Positions 34,867 through 45,518 of a DNA stretch of 64,000 bases are shown in pieces. Positions within the stretch are counted from its first letter, which is position 1. The number at the start of each line of letters is the position of its first letter. The notes below the pieces were generated by a model. The model saw nothing but the letters and a program-made list of their open reading frames with translations. It did no database searches and was not told the origin of the DNA. Location of the stretch: positions 23,802 to 87,801 of the forward strand of contig SKCR01041591.1 in the NCBI GenBank assembly GCA_019454045.1. Direction: 5' to 3'. The DNA comes from Zanthoxylum bungeanum. Taxonomy: Eukaryota; Streptophyta; Magnoliopsida; Sapindales; Rutaceae. Both the position numbers and the translations under genes were made by a program.

Positions 34867-36005
34867 AACATTTTGCTAGTCCTCGAGCAAAATACAAAAT
34901 AAAATAACATAATAAAATTTAACTAAGCCACTTTCGTAGGGATCACGATTGCATTTAGCATATGCAACAAGCCTTAAACCCATATGTGTCCCTAGTGGAC
35001 GAGTTGTAGTCTCGTGAGGGTTTACAGCAATGATACCCACAAACATTTATAAAAGTAAAAAGGTAGTGAAACTAATGCACACAAAAGCAAAAAGAAAAGA
35101 GAAATAAAGAAGTTAGTGACTAATCATGTGAAACTTCTACTCCAAGTTATTAGTTGTTTTGTTTCATTCTAAATTACTAAATAAGTAAATTCTCCGATTA
35201 TTTTTACCATTCTTCATATACACAGCCAACAAAATATTAAACAACTCATTTTTGCCCACAACGGTCATAAGTGCAGTTGATAAGAGAGTAATATTTTTGT
35301 CCTAAAGTTCTATCAGATTTCACACTTTGTTGTAGTAATGGAATAAATTTTCTGATTTTTCTGATTTTTTCTTTGATTTTTTTCTTTTCTCTATTTTTTA
35401 TTTATATACAATATCTTCCATCTATGTAGCGAGCTTTAGGTCGGTGACTCCCAAACCAGTTGGCTTTAGGGCATCAGGTGTTAAGACACCCCTAAGGACT
35501 TAATTACTCAGACTTCAGATATATATATATATATTTATTTATTTTCTATCATCTTTTTGATCCATGTAGCGAGTGTTGGGCCAGTGACTCCCAAACCAGT
35601 TGGTTTTAGGGCACTAGGTATTAAAATACCCTTACAGACTTAATAACTCGGATTTCAGACTTTTTTTTTTATTATTCCATTACTTTTTTTGAGATGCTTC
35701 TCCAATTAAACTATAGCACTTAATATTACAATCTTTTCAATTTTATCATATGTCCGTATGTTACCATGTATGTTGATAATATCTACCAACTAAGTATATG
35801 AAGATCCATTTTAGTCAGTTTTATGGAGAATTTACAGATTAATAATTCAAAAGTGAATAAACAAAAATTAACTTTTTTGAATTAGGTTTGAAATACGTCT
35901 CAGGAGTGGAAATTCCTTACACAGCTATTTCTTACCAATTTCATCTTTTTAGTCAACATAACAACCACATATTCTACTAGTCATATAAACTATAATTTAC
36001 ATTTT
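34867..36005 (-). other. Non-coding 3' internal region of the Athila-like element
   Basis: No coding region. It contains a duplicated segment of about 160 bp, at about 35420-35520 and 35565-35665 (CCAGTGACTCCCAAACCAGT, GACTTAATNACTC). Otherwise AT-rich. Confidence 0.55.
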
Positions 36006-36011
36006 TTTTTT

Positions 36012-36368
36012 CAAAGGCTCTCGCTGACGAAGGATTGTTCACAACTAGGACTCCCCACTCAAGGGTTCAAGCGACCAAGTGAACGCACCTTTTTTATACC
36101 TTATGGTACGTGCCAACGAATTATGGTGTGTGACTAACTGTCGAATGGACTTCCCGTTGTAGATTCCCCAGAGGGAAGGTGGAGCGAGGCTCACTTAAAT
36201 ACCCAAGCCCCTTAGGCTCTTATCGCTTGTTGTCAGGAATAAACAACGAGTCCTCCAAACTAGTCTGTCACAACAGGCTACAAGTGAATGATTATCTAGG
36301 TGCCTCCACAGCTTTTCCTTATAAAAAGGTAGTGAGTGAAGGAAGACACCAAACCATCACCTAGCTTA
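36012..36368 (-). repeat. Conserved block shared with the Ogre-like leader
   Basis: The reverse complement aligns with 29375-29725. Shared phrases include GGTTTGGTGTCTTCCTTCAC, GAGGACTCGTTGTTTATTCC, AAGCGATAAGAGC, CTCTGGGGAATCTACAACGG and CTTGAACCCTTGAGTGGGGA. It is sense-oriented in this minus-strand element but sits in the 3' internal half, not in the leader. Confidence 0.8.
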
Positions 36369-36616
36369 AATATGCCCTTTGTTTTTATTAATTTTTAATT
36401 TTTTTGTATTTTTCGAAAAATTTTGGACTAAAACTAAAAACATAATACAAACAAGTACTATTAACTATTCCTCACCCCCAAACCTAAATGAGACATTGTC
36501 CCCAATGTCTTAAAAAGTAGAAGAAGAGTTTAGAAGATAGTACCTGGTTAAATGGGTTGCCTCCCTACTAGCGCTAAATTTTTCGTCTTCAGCCAGACGT
36601 GACTGAAATCTATCTG

Positions 36617-37132
36617 TCAAGAAGGTTTCAGCGTCGTTTTGGATGTCCGATTAAAGACAATCCCATGAGCGTTGCTTTTGAAAGGTCTCTTCCAACGGTA
36701 AAGTGGCAAAAAGAGTTTTGTCTCATTCAGTGCTTGTGCCACCTTTTTAATCTTTGTTGCTCCAGTGGTTCCTGAAAAGAAAGAAAGAAAATCAGGAGGT
36801 CTTGTATGGTGCTTGACTTGGAATGGGATTTCCATTTTGTCAAGTTTCTGAGTAATATCTCTAAATTGTACTCCCCAAAACAGTGATGTTTCGCCTGAAT
36901 TCACTGTATCTTTAATTTTGTCTGACAATTGCTCCTCTATTTGCTCTGCTTCTTGCTCCACCTTTTCTTCACAGATGAATTTTAGGATCTCAGCATTCAG
37001 TTCTTCATCTGTCATCTGTGAAATGCATGCTCCTAAAATATCAATGTGAGAATGAAAAGAAATATCAGATTTTAGGTCTTCATCCTCTGATCTGAGTGAA
37101 CTGATTGGCTTAGGTAGATCGTCTTCAAACAT
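36617..37132 (-). CDS. Unassigned retroelement reading frame, 171 aa
   Basis: The frame is acidic at the start (MFEDDLPKPISSLRSEDEDL, EEKVEQEAEQIEEQLSDKI) and basic at the end (RWKRPFKSNAHGIVF). It lies downstream of the gag zinc-knuckle remnant inside the Athila-like element. I do not recognise a domain. It may be the remains of a gag-pol linker or protein specific to this non-autonomous family. It is the longest intact frame in the element. Confidence 0.4.
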   Translation of the reverse strand: MFEDDLPKPISSLRSEDEDLKSDISFHSHIDILGACISQMTDEELNAEILKFICEEKVEQEAEQIEEQLSDKIKDTVNSGETSLFWGVQFRDITQKLDKMEIPFQVKHHTRPPDFLSFFSGTTGATKIKKVAQALNETKLFLPLYRWKRPFKSNAHGIVFNRTSKTTLKPS

Positions 37133-37419
37133 TAGTGCAAAGCATTCTCCAAGATCTACATTCTGAGGATGGAAAGTTCCATCCTTCCTTGTTGGTGCAA
37201 TTGGTACAAGTAACTCAGCTTCTTCATCCTCGTCAGAGTCAGAATAATAAAAATCAAATTGAGACTTTGTTGGTGCAGGCTTCTGAACTGATACCTCTGA
37301 TTCTTGATACTGCTCAGCCTCATCCTCTTTTATGATGTCATGATGAATCTCAGGATATTGAAAGGCTTCTTCAATAGTATTTGAATTTGCTCCGTGAGAT
37401 ATGTGATTCAGGTTGTCTG

Positions 37420-37701
37420 TTAATTGTCTAACTTGATCTCATCATCTCTGTATAGACGCAGCTTGACTCTGAATTTGTGCATCAAATTGAGCTTCTCGTT
37501 CCATGATAAATTTATGAACATGTCAACCCTCTGATCTTCCTCTGATGGTTCTGATTGTTGATGAAATCGTAGATAGAGGTGGATAAGATGGAAAATGTGA
37601 TGATTCTTCGTACCTTGATTATTCCAATAATTCTGCCACTCTGAAAGGTATATACATTGATCGCTCGGGTGGTTGCCATCACAAATTACACATCTCCCCA
37701 T
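37420..37701 (-). pseudogene. Athila-like gag C-terminal remnant with zinc knuckle
   Basis: CVICDGNHPSDQC (CX2CX3HX4C) resembles the Athila gag knuckle with its GNH signature, and YWNNQGTKNHHIF resembles the following Asn/His-rich segment. The knuckle lies within 300 nt of the primer site, so the N-terminal gag core is missing. Nucleic acid binding is expected of the motif; the rest is decayed. Confidence 0.6.
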
Positions 37702-37963
37702 TTCATTCTGTTGAGCAAATGTAGTGTTGTTTGGTTCTGGCTTCCAGTGATAGTTGTTGGGCTTGACAACAGGCCTCAGAAAACTAGACTGTTGCTCCTG
37801 GATTTGGGGTGTATCTTCTTCTAGTAAAGCTTTAATTTTTCAAAATGTTCCATTTTTTAATCACCTGAAAACAAAAAAAGAAATAAAAATTACAGATAAA
37901 ATAAAGAAAATTAGATACAAGTAAATTAGATAGCTTCAAAATTAATAACTCAAGAAAAATAAG

Positions 37964-37981
37964 TCCCCGGCAACGGCGCCA
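37964..37981 (-). other. Primer-binding site of the Athila-like element
   Basis: The minus strand reads TGGCGCCGTTGCCGGGGA, six bases inside the 5' LTR. This is the Athila-type site. Confidence 0.85.
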
Positions 37982-37987
37982 AAAACT

Positions 37988-39823
37988 TGACCGGCGTAAA
38001 CACACACGTATAACGCAAGCGCACGTATCGTTCAAGTAGTATAAAAATATCGATCCCACGAGGACTTAATTCCTACTGTTGTTATTAATTGTTGATACTA
38101 TTTATTTACAAATATCTAATTGGGAGAATGAATTGATTGCTTGAATGATTTGATTTGTAGATTTGCTAAATAAATAAAGATAAAAAGACAAAAGAAAATA
38201 CTAAGGAAAATAAAAGACTCAAAGATCTAGGGTTGTGAATCTTTCTAATATCTATTAAAAGATGAAGTAGTTATATCATAGTTGGGTAAAATATTGAATT
38301 ATTAATCTGGAACACTAAATTATGTAAAAGCCTCTTCCGAATGATCATTTACAAATACCTAGTATAATCCAATTGAACCATATGTCTATGTCAATTAAAT
38401 TACCTAGATTCATTAAGATTGAGTTCCAATTATACTACCACCCCCCCCCCCCAACAGGTATATTCCTATCCTGTAAGGAAATCTATTAAAGGGTTATCTA
38501 TCCTTAAGGAAGATCGTGGGTTATTGAGTCTGTGGTCTTTAACTTAAAATCCCTATGTCTAGTTCATTTTAAGTTTATCTAAATCAATTTTATTAATGGC
38601 CAATTAATAAAAGGCATTAAGATTATGACTCAATAAATAACTCTTTTAAATTACTCAAACTATAATCTAACCCTTTTAAAACCGGTTATATTAGATTTTA
38701 TCACAACCCTAGATATTTAATTTAGTTACAATACATAGCTAAAACTAATAAAAACTTAAAAGACATAAAATGAAATTGCTGAAAAGTAATAAAAGAAATG
38801 CTAAGGTAAAAGGAATTAACTTCTACTATTTACTATTTAGATATCTCCCAATAATAATATATAATCTTGTGATATTTTAAACCAACCGTCCGGAATGGCG
38901 GTATCCTGATTAAGTCAAATTCAAATATACCAGCCATAAGGCGGAACAGAAATATAAACTTAAACCAACCGACCTAGAATGGCGGTATCCTCATTAAGTC
39001 AGGTTTAACCAGTTTGAATTGAATAACCAACCGACCTAGAATGGCGGTATCTTTTTATTAATTCAGATTTTAAATAGTTTATATATTATATTTTAAGGGA
39101 GATTAATCTAAAAAGCAAAAGTAAAAGAATTACCTTATTACCTCAGCATGGTGAGGTTACTCCCTCATGGTTGAATAGAATTACTACTACAAAGCGTAAA
39201 TAAAACTGAATATATGAAGAAAATATGAAGAACTCTCTATTATATAAGTATTTACAGAGGATTGGTACATTTGAAACTAAAAATTCGAAATCTATTTATA
39301 GGCAAAAAAATCTAATTTTTTTTATTATTATTTTCTGATTTTTATTATTTTATTATTTTATTATTTTATTATTATTTTTTTTGGATCGCTGAATTTTCGA
39401 CACGTGGCATGGTGTGCTAAAAAAGACGGCTCGTTGAATTTTTGACATGTGGCATGGTGGTGCAATTACCAAAATACCCTCGGTGTCGGGACGCCCAAAA
39501 TTACCAAAATACCCTTTTCGTCAAATTTCACAGTTTTGCTCCAAATCACCTCCAGAATATCTTGAAACTTTATTTCGGTGTCGGGATGTCCAAAATTACC
39601 AAAATACCCTTTGTGTCGGGACGCCCAAAAATTACCAAAATACCATTTTTGCCAAATTTCACCAAATTTCACAGTTTTGCTCCAAATCACCTCCAAAATG
39701 TCCTGAAACTTTATTTATCTACAAAATAACACAAAACACATCAAAATTTTCACAAAACTCAAGAAACTATACAAAATATTAAGTTAAATGAGTGGGAAAT
39801 AGTGATACATTTATCACTCATCA
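37988..39823 (-). repeat. 5' LTR of the Athila-like element
   Basis: 1836 bp, partner of 33056-34853. It has one extra unit of about 35 bp (TGTGTCGGGACGCCC) at about 39610-39645 and a longer C run at about 38444-38453. Confidence 0.92.
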
Positions 39824-39828
39824 GAGGC

Positions 39829-40434
39829 CCTATCATGATCAGTATTAGTATGCCGGGTATGGCACTTTGGGGCGAGCCCACATCACAGATCACTAGTATC
39901 ATCTTACCGGGTATGGCATTCTGGGGGCGAGGCCCACATTGGTTTCAGTATTAGTTCTGCCAGGTATGGAGATATCAGATCAGCTCTGCCAGATACGGTA
40001 CTCCCGGTATGGAGATATCAGATCAGTTCTGCTAGGTATGGTAATCGAGAATGGATCAGAGTTCGAGAATGAACAAGCGAGAATGGTAATCCGAGAATGG
40101 ATCAGAGTTCGAATGGACAAGCCGCCAGAATGGTAATCCGAGAATGGATCAGAGTTCGAGAATGAACAAGCCGGGAATGGTAATCCGAGAATGGATCAGA
40201 GTTCGAGAATGAACAAGCCGGGAATGGCACTCCAAGAATGGAAACACAGTTCGAGAATGAACAAGCCGGGAATGGCACTCCAAGAATGGAAACACAGTTC
40301 GAGAATGAACAAGCCGGGAATGGCACTCCAGGAATGGAAATACAGTCCAGGAATGAACAAGCCGGGAATGACACTCCAAGAATGGAAACACAGTTCGAGA
40401 ATGAACAAGCCGGGAATGGCACTCCAGGAATGGA
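39829..40434 (+). repeat. 3' untranslated tandem array of the Ogre-like element, right part
   Basis: Continues the GAGGCCCACAT array, then changes to 48-bp units of GTTCGAGAATGAACAAGCC plus GGGAATGGCACTCCAAGAAT (for example starting 40201 and 40249), merging into the 3' LTR array. The junction with the 3' LTR start could not be fixed because no TG after a polypurine tract stands out. Confidence 0.8.
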
Positions 40435-43339
40435 AATACAGTTCAGGAATGAACCAAGCCGGGAATGGCACTCCAAGAAATGGAAGCACGGTTCGGGAAT
40501 GAACCACCTCACAGTAACGGTTCGGGAATGGACCACCTTATAGTAACAGTTCGAGAATGGACCACCTTACATAAACAGTTCGAGAATGGACACCTCACAG
40601 TAACGGTTCGGGAATGGACCACCTCACGATAACAGTTCGGGAATGAACACCTTACAGAAGCACGGTTCGGGAATGGACCACCTCACGATAACAGTTCGGG
40701 AATGAACACCTCACAGTGACGGTCCGGGAATGGACCAACCCACAGTAACGGTTCGGGAATGGACCACCTTACGGGAACGGTTCGGGAATGGACTACATCA
40801 CAACACGGTTCGGGAATGAACCAGGGGTAGCAGCACCTCACCACCCAAATCAACTCAACACATGGTAAGTCAAGTGGCAGCTGGCGAGCCAGGTAAGTAG
40901 AAATGCATTGCATAACTTTGATAGGATTGTCACTGTTGCACATTACACAAGTCCCATCAAAGTGGGGGCGACTGTAGGCACTGCATTTTTACACATAAGT
41001 CCCTATGATGAGTCTCATTTTGGAGACACTACCTTTTAAGTCACGGAGGTCACGGGAAACGGACATCGGAAGGGGAAATTCAGAATAAACAAGGTTCACT
41101 GTTTTCGTTAGTGCTGCGTTCGTGTTTACGGATTGCGGGCGTTCATGCCGCGTTCGAGGAAGCGTTCGAACGGTGTCGGTAAATCTGGTTTTGCTGCTAG
41201 CCTCTCATCCAGCCCAATTAGCCCCCCAAAGCCCATAAAACACATCCCAATTTAAATAAATAAATATTAATTAAAACATTAACTAAATAAGATAATAATT
41301 AAATTAATTAAATAATTAATAAAACATATACCAAACATAAAATAAACAATTACCAACTTAAACTAAAATCATGCCTAAATTAAACAAATCACATACTAAA
41401 TCAAAATATAATCATACCAAGTAAAATCAATCAACCAATATATTATTCCTAACTAAATAAAATATTGTATTCCTAAACCAAGCCAATCAAATATTCAACC
41501 TTCCCTATCTAGCCAAGATTTGTCCCCCCTCAATCTTTGACTTCCCTTATCCAACACCAAATCAAATCCCTCTTAATTAGCCAAATCCCTTTCCTTTGTC
41601 AAGCCCAACCCTTTGCCTATAAAAAGAACCCTTCACCAACCTTCTCAACCCTAGTCCCTAGCTCATACACAACACACAGAAAAATTACAGGAAGAAGACA
41701 CCTAAAAAAACAGTAAGCAAAAGATAAAGAGGAAACGGCAGCGAAACCACAAGGAAACAATAGCAAAAGACGGAGAACGACGACTCAAATCAGTAAGACA
41801 ACGAACGAGAACAGTGAACCAGTGAACCGGAGAGTTGCGGAGCATCCGCCCTTCCGACGATCGTGTACCGTACATCCGAGAGGTGATTTAAAAGGTTAGA
41901 CCTGAGGGTACATTTTTATTAGTTTATATTCGTTTTTTTTATTATCATTGAATTCTATTCGCATGAGAGTCGTTTATGGATGCATGTTGTGGCTTGAATG
42001 AAATGGAAGAGTGTCGTCTCTTGTGGTATATAGGATGGAAACCCAGACGTAAATTCCGTAGCCGAATCCGAATGGACGGTAGTGCGGTCTGTACTTGGGA
42101 TACAACTCCACGTACCACTTGAGTAAACGACACATTCTCTTGTTTTGTGTTGCTTTTATTTATTTATTTTTCGTCACTTAAATTCTGCATGTTGCTTATT
42201 TATGCATGACTCAATCGAGCGCATGGGCTTAGTAAGTGGATGAAAGATCCCCTATGGGGAGGGGTTAAAGCCCTTTACCACGATGCTTTGCCGCGCCGGT
42301 TGATGTGTGTTCGGTTGGATGCAAGACACGTTCAATCAGACATACTTAGAATAATATGATTGTCTTTATGTTTGTATGCATGATGTGATGTGACGCGCAT
42401 GGGCTTAGTATGTTGGTCTAAAGGTCCTCTCTTTGAGAGATCAAGAGCCCCAAAAGGCCACCTTTACGGCAGTACTTCGCCGCGCCCCTTTATTTTATTT
42501 TTTTATGTATTGCGTCCCATTTCATGCATCAGGTCTGTTCCCGTTCGAACGCGTTTACGAACGCAACTCGAACACGCATGCATTTTTGCCTTATCATGCA
42601 TCAGGTCTCATTTCCGTTCGAACGCGTTATCAAATGCCATACGAACGCGAGCATTCTGTTTCATTTCCATTCGAACGCGTTTAAGAACGCTACTCGAACG
42701 TGAGCATTCTGTTTCATTTTCGTTCGAATGCGTTTACGAACGTTACACGAACGCGCACACACTGAACTGAGTCTGTCTTATCATGTTCATGCATAATTGC
42801 CTCTTGTTGATCTTTCTTGTGTTATATAGCCAACCATATTATTTGTATCCCTGCATTTATCCATTCTATGTGTTCTCGGGATTGTATTCAAGCATGATTA
42901 GGCTGTTAGCATGTTATTTGGTTAATAGTTCATGAGATAGTACTCAAGCATGATTATGTTGTTCTTAGTTTTCCATATCATAGGATTGAAATATGTTCAT
43001 GAGATTGCCATGTGATGTTGCATGTTGTGATGAACTTGTTGATGTATGCATATGAATTAGAAGCATGATATTTTTGGAAATAATGTTATTTAAGCCTGGT
43101 TAAATTATTATATAAATCCTTCTATTACAAGTGACATAAGTAAGGGACCATTCCGAACCCAACGGTTTGAGGTCTTCCCTTGCGAGGGGTGAGTGCGGCC
43201 TTAAATCTCATTTTCCCGGTTCACACCGGGTGGCGACTCCATTACTCTCCGGTTTAGTCCCCCGTGGCTACTCCGTACTCCCGACCGGGCCGCGAGCCCG
43301 GGACAGCATGCGTCGCCCCAGATTTCCTGTGTTCCCACA
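40435..43339 (+). repeat. 3' LTR of the Ogre-like element
   Basis: Partner of 26341-29257, ending GTTCCCACA. It has a TATA box at 41617-41626 and a hairpin array at 42540-42770. Small differences include a deletion of about 10 bp near 41130. The true start may lie further left inside the tandem array. Confidence 0.87.
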
Positions 43340-43343
43340 CTCT

Positions 43344-43563
43344 GCCACTGTTTGAAGTTTGCCCCACCAAACTTTCCGGATTTTCTCCATGAGAGACCGG
43401 TATTATGATGTTTCCACTTGGAAAAATCAACAGGGGTCAATAGGTCTACAAAAGATAAATGCACAACGATCAACATATGATCTTGTTCAAAGTGATATAA
43501 TAAGTAACCAATTGTTATTCTATTGGACGGTGTTTCCAATAAAAACAAGTCCTTGAATTTCAA
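43344..43563 (-). pseudogene. Copia gag, N-terminal fragment
   Basis: On the minus strand the frame contains SGKFGGANFKQWQ, matching the copia gag start signature (KF-G-NF-KRWQ). It is cut off at the end of the Ogre-like 3' LTR. The gag remainder is not found on the left side of the nest. Confidence 0.65.
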
Positions 43564-43589
43564 CTAAAGATTCTTTAGAAAAATGAATA

Positions 43590-43685
43590 AACGAATATCC
43601 CAGAGGACGAGGGGGGTCCGGAGTGACCACTTAAATCCCTGACCACTTAGGCTCTTATCGCATTTTTGACAGAATTCTTTAAACA
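43590..43685 (-). repeat. Short version of the conserved leader block in the copia leader
   Basis: The minus strand contains GCGATAAGAGCCTAAGTGG, GGGATTTAAGTGG and CCTCTGGGATATTCG, similar in order and spacing to the core of the blocks at 29375-29725 and 36012-36368. Sense orientation again. Confidence 0.55.
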
Positions 43686-44009
43686 ATTTTTCAATAAGAT
43701 CTTTTAGCAATTCAAACCCAGTATTATAACTTATTCAATAGCATAAAATGTATACGATATGTGTAGATATATGTGTAAGTGTCAATCAAGATTGGATGGA
43801 ATTACTTGTGTAAAATTACACTTTAAATTCTCAACCAAGTATGCAACACACAATAAATTTTTCAACTTTATCACTAGGTGTATGCTTGTGATAATTGAAC
43901 AACCTAATAATAACTTAAATCTATACTACCAAGATTATAGTGATTCAATATATGATTAACTAAGTTAATATTAATATAAGTCTTTGCAGTTTATAACAAT
44001 TCCAGGACT

Positions 44010-44410
44010 ATTTCGTTAGTGTCGCGTTCGTATCTACGTTCGAACGAGACTGTCCAGTGTGTGTACGTTCGTGTTGCGTTTGATAACGCGTTCGAACGAA
44101 GTGTTCCAGAGAGTTCACGTTCGTGTAGCGTTTGATAACGTGTTCGAAAGGAATGTTTCCAGAGAGTTCACGTTCGTGCAGCGTTCGAGAACACATTCGA
44201 ATGGAATGATTCCAGAGAGTTCACGTTCGAGTTGCGTTTAAGACACGTTTGAACGAACTAAGTCAGAAGGTCTGCGTTCGATTCGCGTTCGATTCGCGTT
44301 CGAACGTTCTTAGGCATAAGGCTTGCGTTCGAGTTACGTTTGAAGACGCGTTCGAACGTTCTTACGAATTTTCAGATTTTTGCCTTCGCGTGCGTCGGGC
44401 GTTCGAACGC
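44010..44410 (-). repeat. TTCGAACG hairpin array in the copia leader
   Basis: Six to seven units of about 55-65 bp, each with a CGTTCGTGTAGCGTTTGATA-like arm and a GTTCGAACG arm, separated by a GTTCCAGAGAGTTCAC-like spacer (plus strand). It is homologous to the LTR array of the Ogre-like element in the same sense. Confidence 0.75.
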
Positions 44411-44510
44411 CCACGGGTTTTTCATGCACAGTCTATATTTTTTCCAGAATTTTTCTTAACTACGCATGCGATTTACTATTTAGCAACACTAGTTGATAAG
44501 TTCTTAAGAT

Positions 44511-45093
44511 TGTTGTACATATAGTGTCATTAAACTAGAAATCAACATGTAACAAAAAAATCAAACCAGAAAATAGATCTACTATGCATAAACCCTAGAA
44601 AACCTTAAAACTTGAGAATAAGTAAAACCTGATGAAAACTTTGATCCGAGTCGAGATAAATCTCTGTCCTTAAGAACTTATTAGCCCCGTCTCGGTGCTC
44701 TACGGATTTGTGGCTAATGTTCTCCCAGGATAACCCGGATTCCTCTTGTTCAAGGGCACACCTTAACAAGATCTTGAACTTGGAATATGGTGGAATACTC
44801 TCAGACTCAAGAAAGCAATTAAGACTCTCACTTGTAGGATGAAATTCAGATTTCATTTGTATGTATTAAAGGAACAAAATGGCTTCCTTTTATAAGCATG
44901 GAGGGGTGCCTCAAGGACACCCTTTGAGTTATAGTGCAACCCTCCAAAGGGTTGCACCCCTCCTATGCATCCCTTGAGCATAAGACCATGTTACACACAA
45001 ATGGAGGACATGTCCCTAAGGGGTACCATCCAAAGGGACATGTCCCTCATCCATCCAACATAAAATATTTGAATATTTGAAGAATTTACAACA
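44511..45093 (-). repeat. 5' LTR of the copia element
   Basis: 583 bp, partner of 23766-24339. It differs by a few substitutions and a 7-base insertion near 44632. Flanked by TGATG at 45094-45098. Confidence 0.9.
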
Positions 45094-45220
45094 TGATGTG
45101 ATACCATCGTTATATGATAGAATTTTACTAAGAGTGCTGATGAGGCATAGGGATCTCAGTCACGAAAAATTCTATTATGTAACGGTGATATCTCATCATC
45201 CATATAACAACTCAATATTA

Positions 45221-45518
45221 TTTTGTTGAAAGCATTCATGTAAAAGTAGCAGGAGAATGTAAAGAACATACAGAGAACACAGTGGCTCGACAATTGCCTA
45301 CTTCCACTTTCTTACGGTTACAGATTTTAGTTTCTACTAAGCAATTGAAGTTACAAGCATCTTATAAATTACTTCAATCGTAACCTGTATTTTTGGCATT
45401 CCCAAAAATATCCCTAAACTATATAAAGCTAAAACCCAACTTAGAACTCTAAAAAATAAAATGCTTATAATTTATGAAAATATAATCAAAGACACCTCCA
45501 AAAATCATGAAGATGAAG
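45221..45518. other. Intergenic DNA, no feature seen
   Basis: Moderately AT-rich sequence between the hairpin repeat and the CACTA-like element. No frame or repeat recognised. Confidence 0.5.

Larger units (their letters stand above)
33056..39823 (-). mobile_element. Athila-like Ty3/gypsy element, non-autonomous, nested in the Ogre-like array
   Basis: The LTRs at 33056-34853 and 37988-39823 both begin TGACCGGCGT and end CACTCATCA, with a perfect target duplication GAGGC at 33051-33055 and 39824-39828. The primer site TGGCGCCGTTGCCGGGGA (minus strand, 37964-37981; Athila type, tRNA-Asp in the literature) and the polypurine tract AGGTTTGGGGGTG (34854-34866, minus) set the orientation. The internal region is only 3.1 kb and carries a gag zinc-knuckle remnant and one unassigned reading frame, without pol. 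LTRs are nearly identical apart from small indels, so it is the youngest layer of the nest. Confidence 0.92.
26341..43339 (+). mobile_element. Ogre/Tat-type Ty3/gypsy element, gag only, inserted in the copia element
   Basis: Long LTRs lie at 26341-29257 (5', start truncated) and about 40435-43339 (3'). A primer-binding-type sequence TGGCGACTCCACTGGGGA follows the 5' LTR. Then come a leader with a three-copy repeat, a broken gag and a tandem array before the 3' LTR; there is no pol. LTRs of at least 2.9 kb, a gag of Ogre/Tat type and a 3' tandem array fit Ogre relatives. The LTR pair differs by roughly 1-2% by eye. The array is interrupted by the Athila-like element at 33056-39823. The right end meets copia gag at 43340; no matching target duplication is left on the truncated left side. 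Confidence 0.82.
23766..45093 (-). mobile_element. Ty1/copia LTR retrotransposon, disrupted by a nested element
   Basis: The LTRs at 23766-24339 (3') and 44511-45093 (5') both run TGTTGTACAT...TTTACAACA and are nearly identical. A perfect 5-bp target duplication TGATG lies at 23761-23765 and 45094-45098. On the minus strand the element keeps its leader and the start of gag on the right (43344-44510) and the RT C-terminal part, RNase H and polypurine tract on the left (24340-26340). The rest of gag, protease and integrase is missing, apparently lost in a deletion at the left edge of the inserted Ogre-like element. Confidence 0.9.
23737..45220. repeat. MITE-like inverted repeat that was the copia insertion target
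   Basis: The left arm is made of 23737-23765 joined to 45099-45126 once the copia element is removed. The right arm is 45165-45220. The two arms are inversely complementary over roughly 55 bp with mismatches (for example TATATGATAGAATTTT against AAAATTCTATTATGTA), with a loop of about 38 bp. This suggests a small hairpin transposon that was itself hit. Its own ends and target duplication were not resolved. Confidence 0.45.

Noticed and set aside
40102..40543. Long open frames on both strands (up to 144 codons)
   Set aside because: They are products of the 48-bp tandem array with a unit length divisible by three, not genes.
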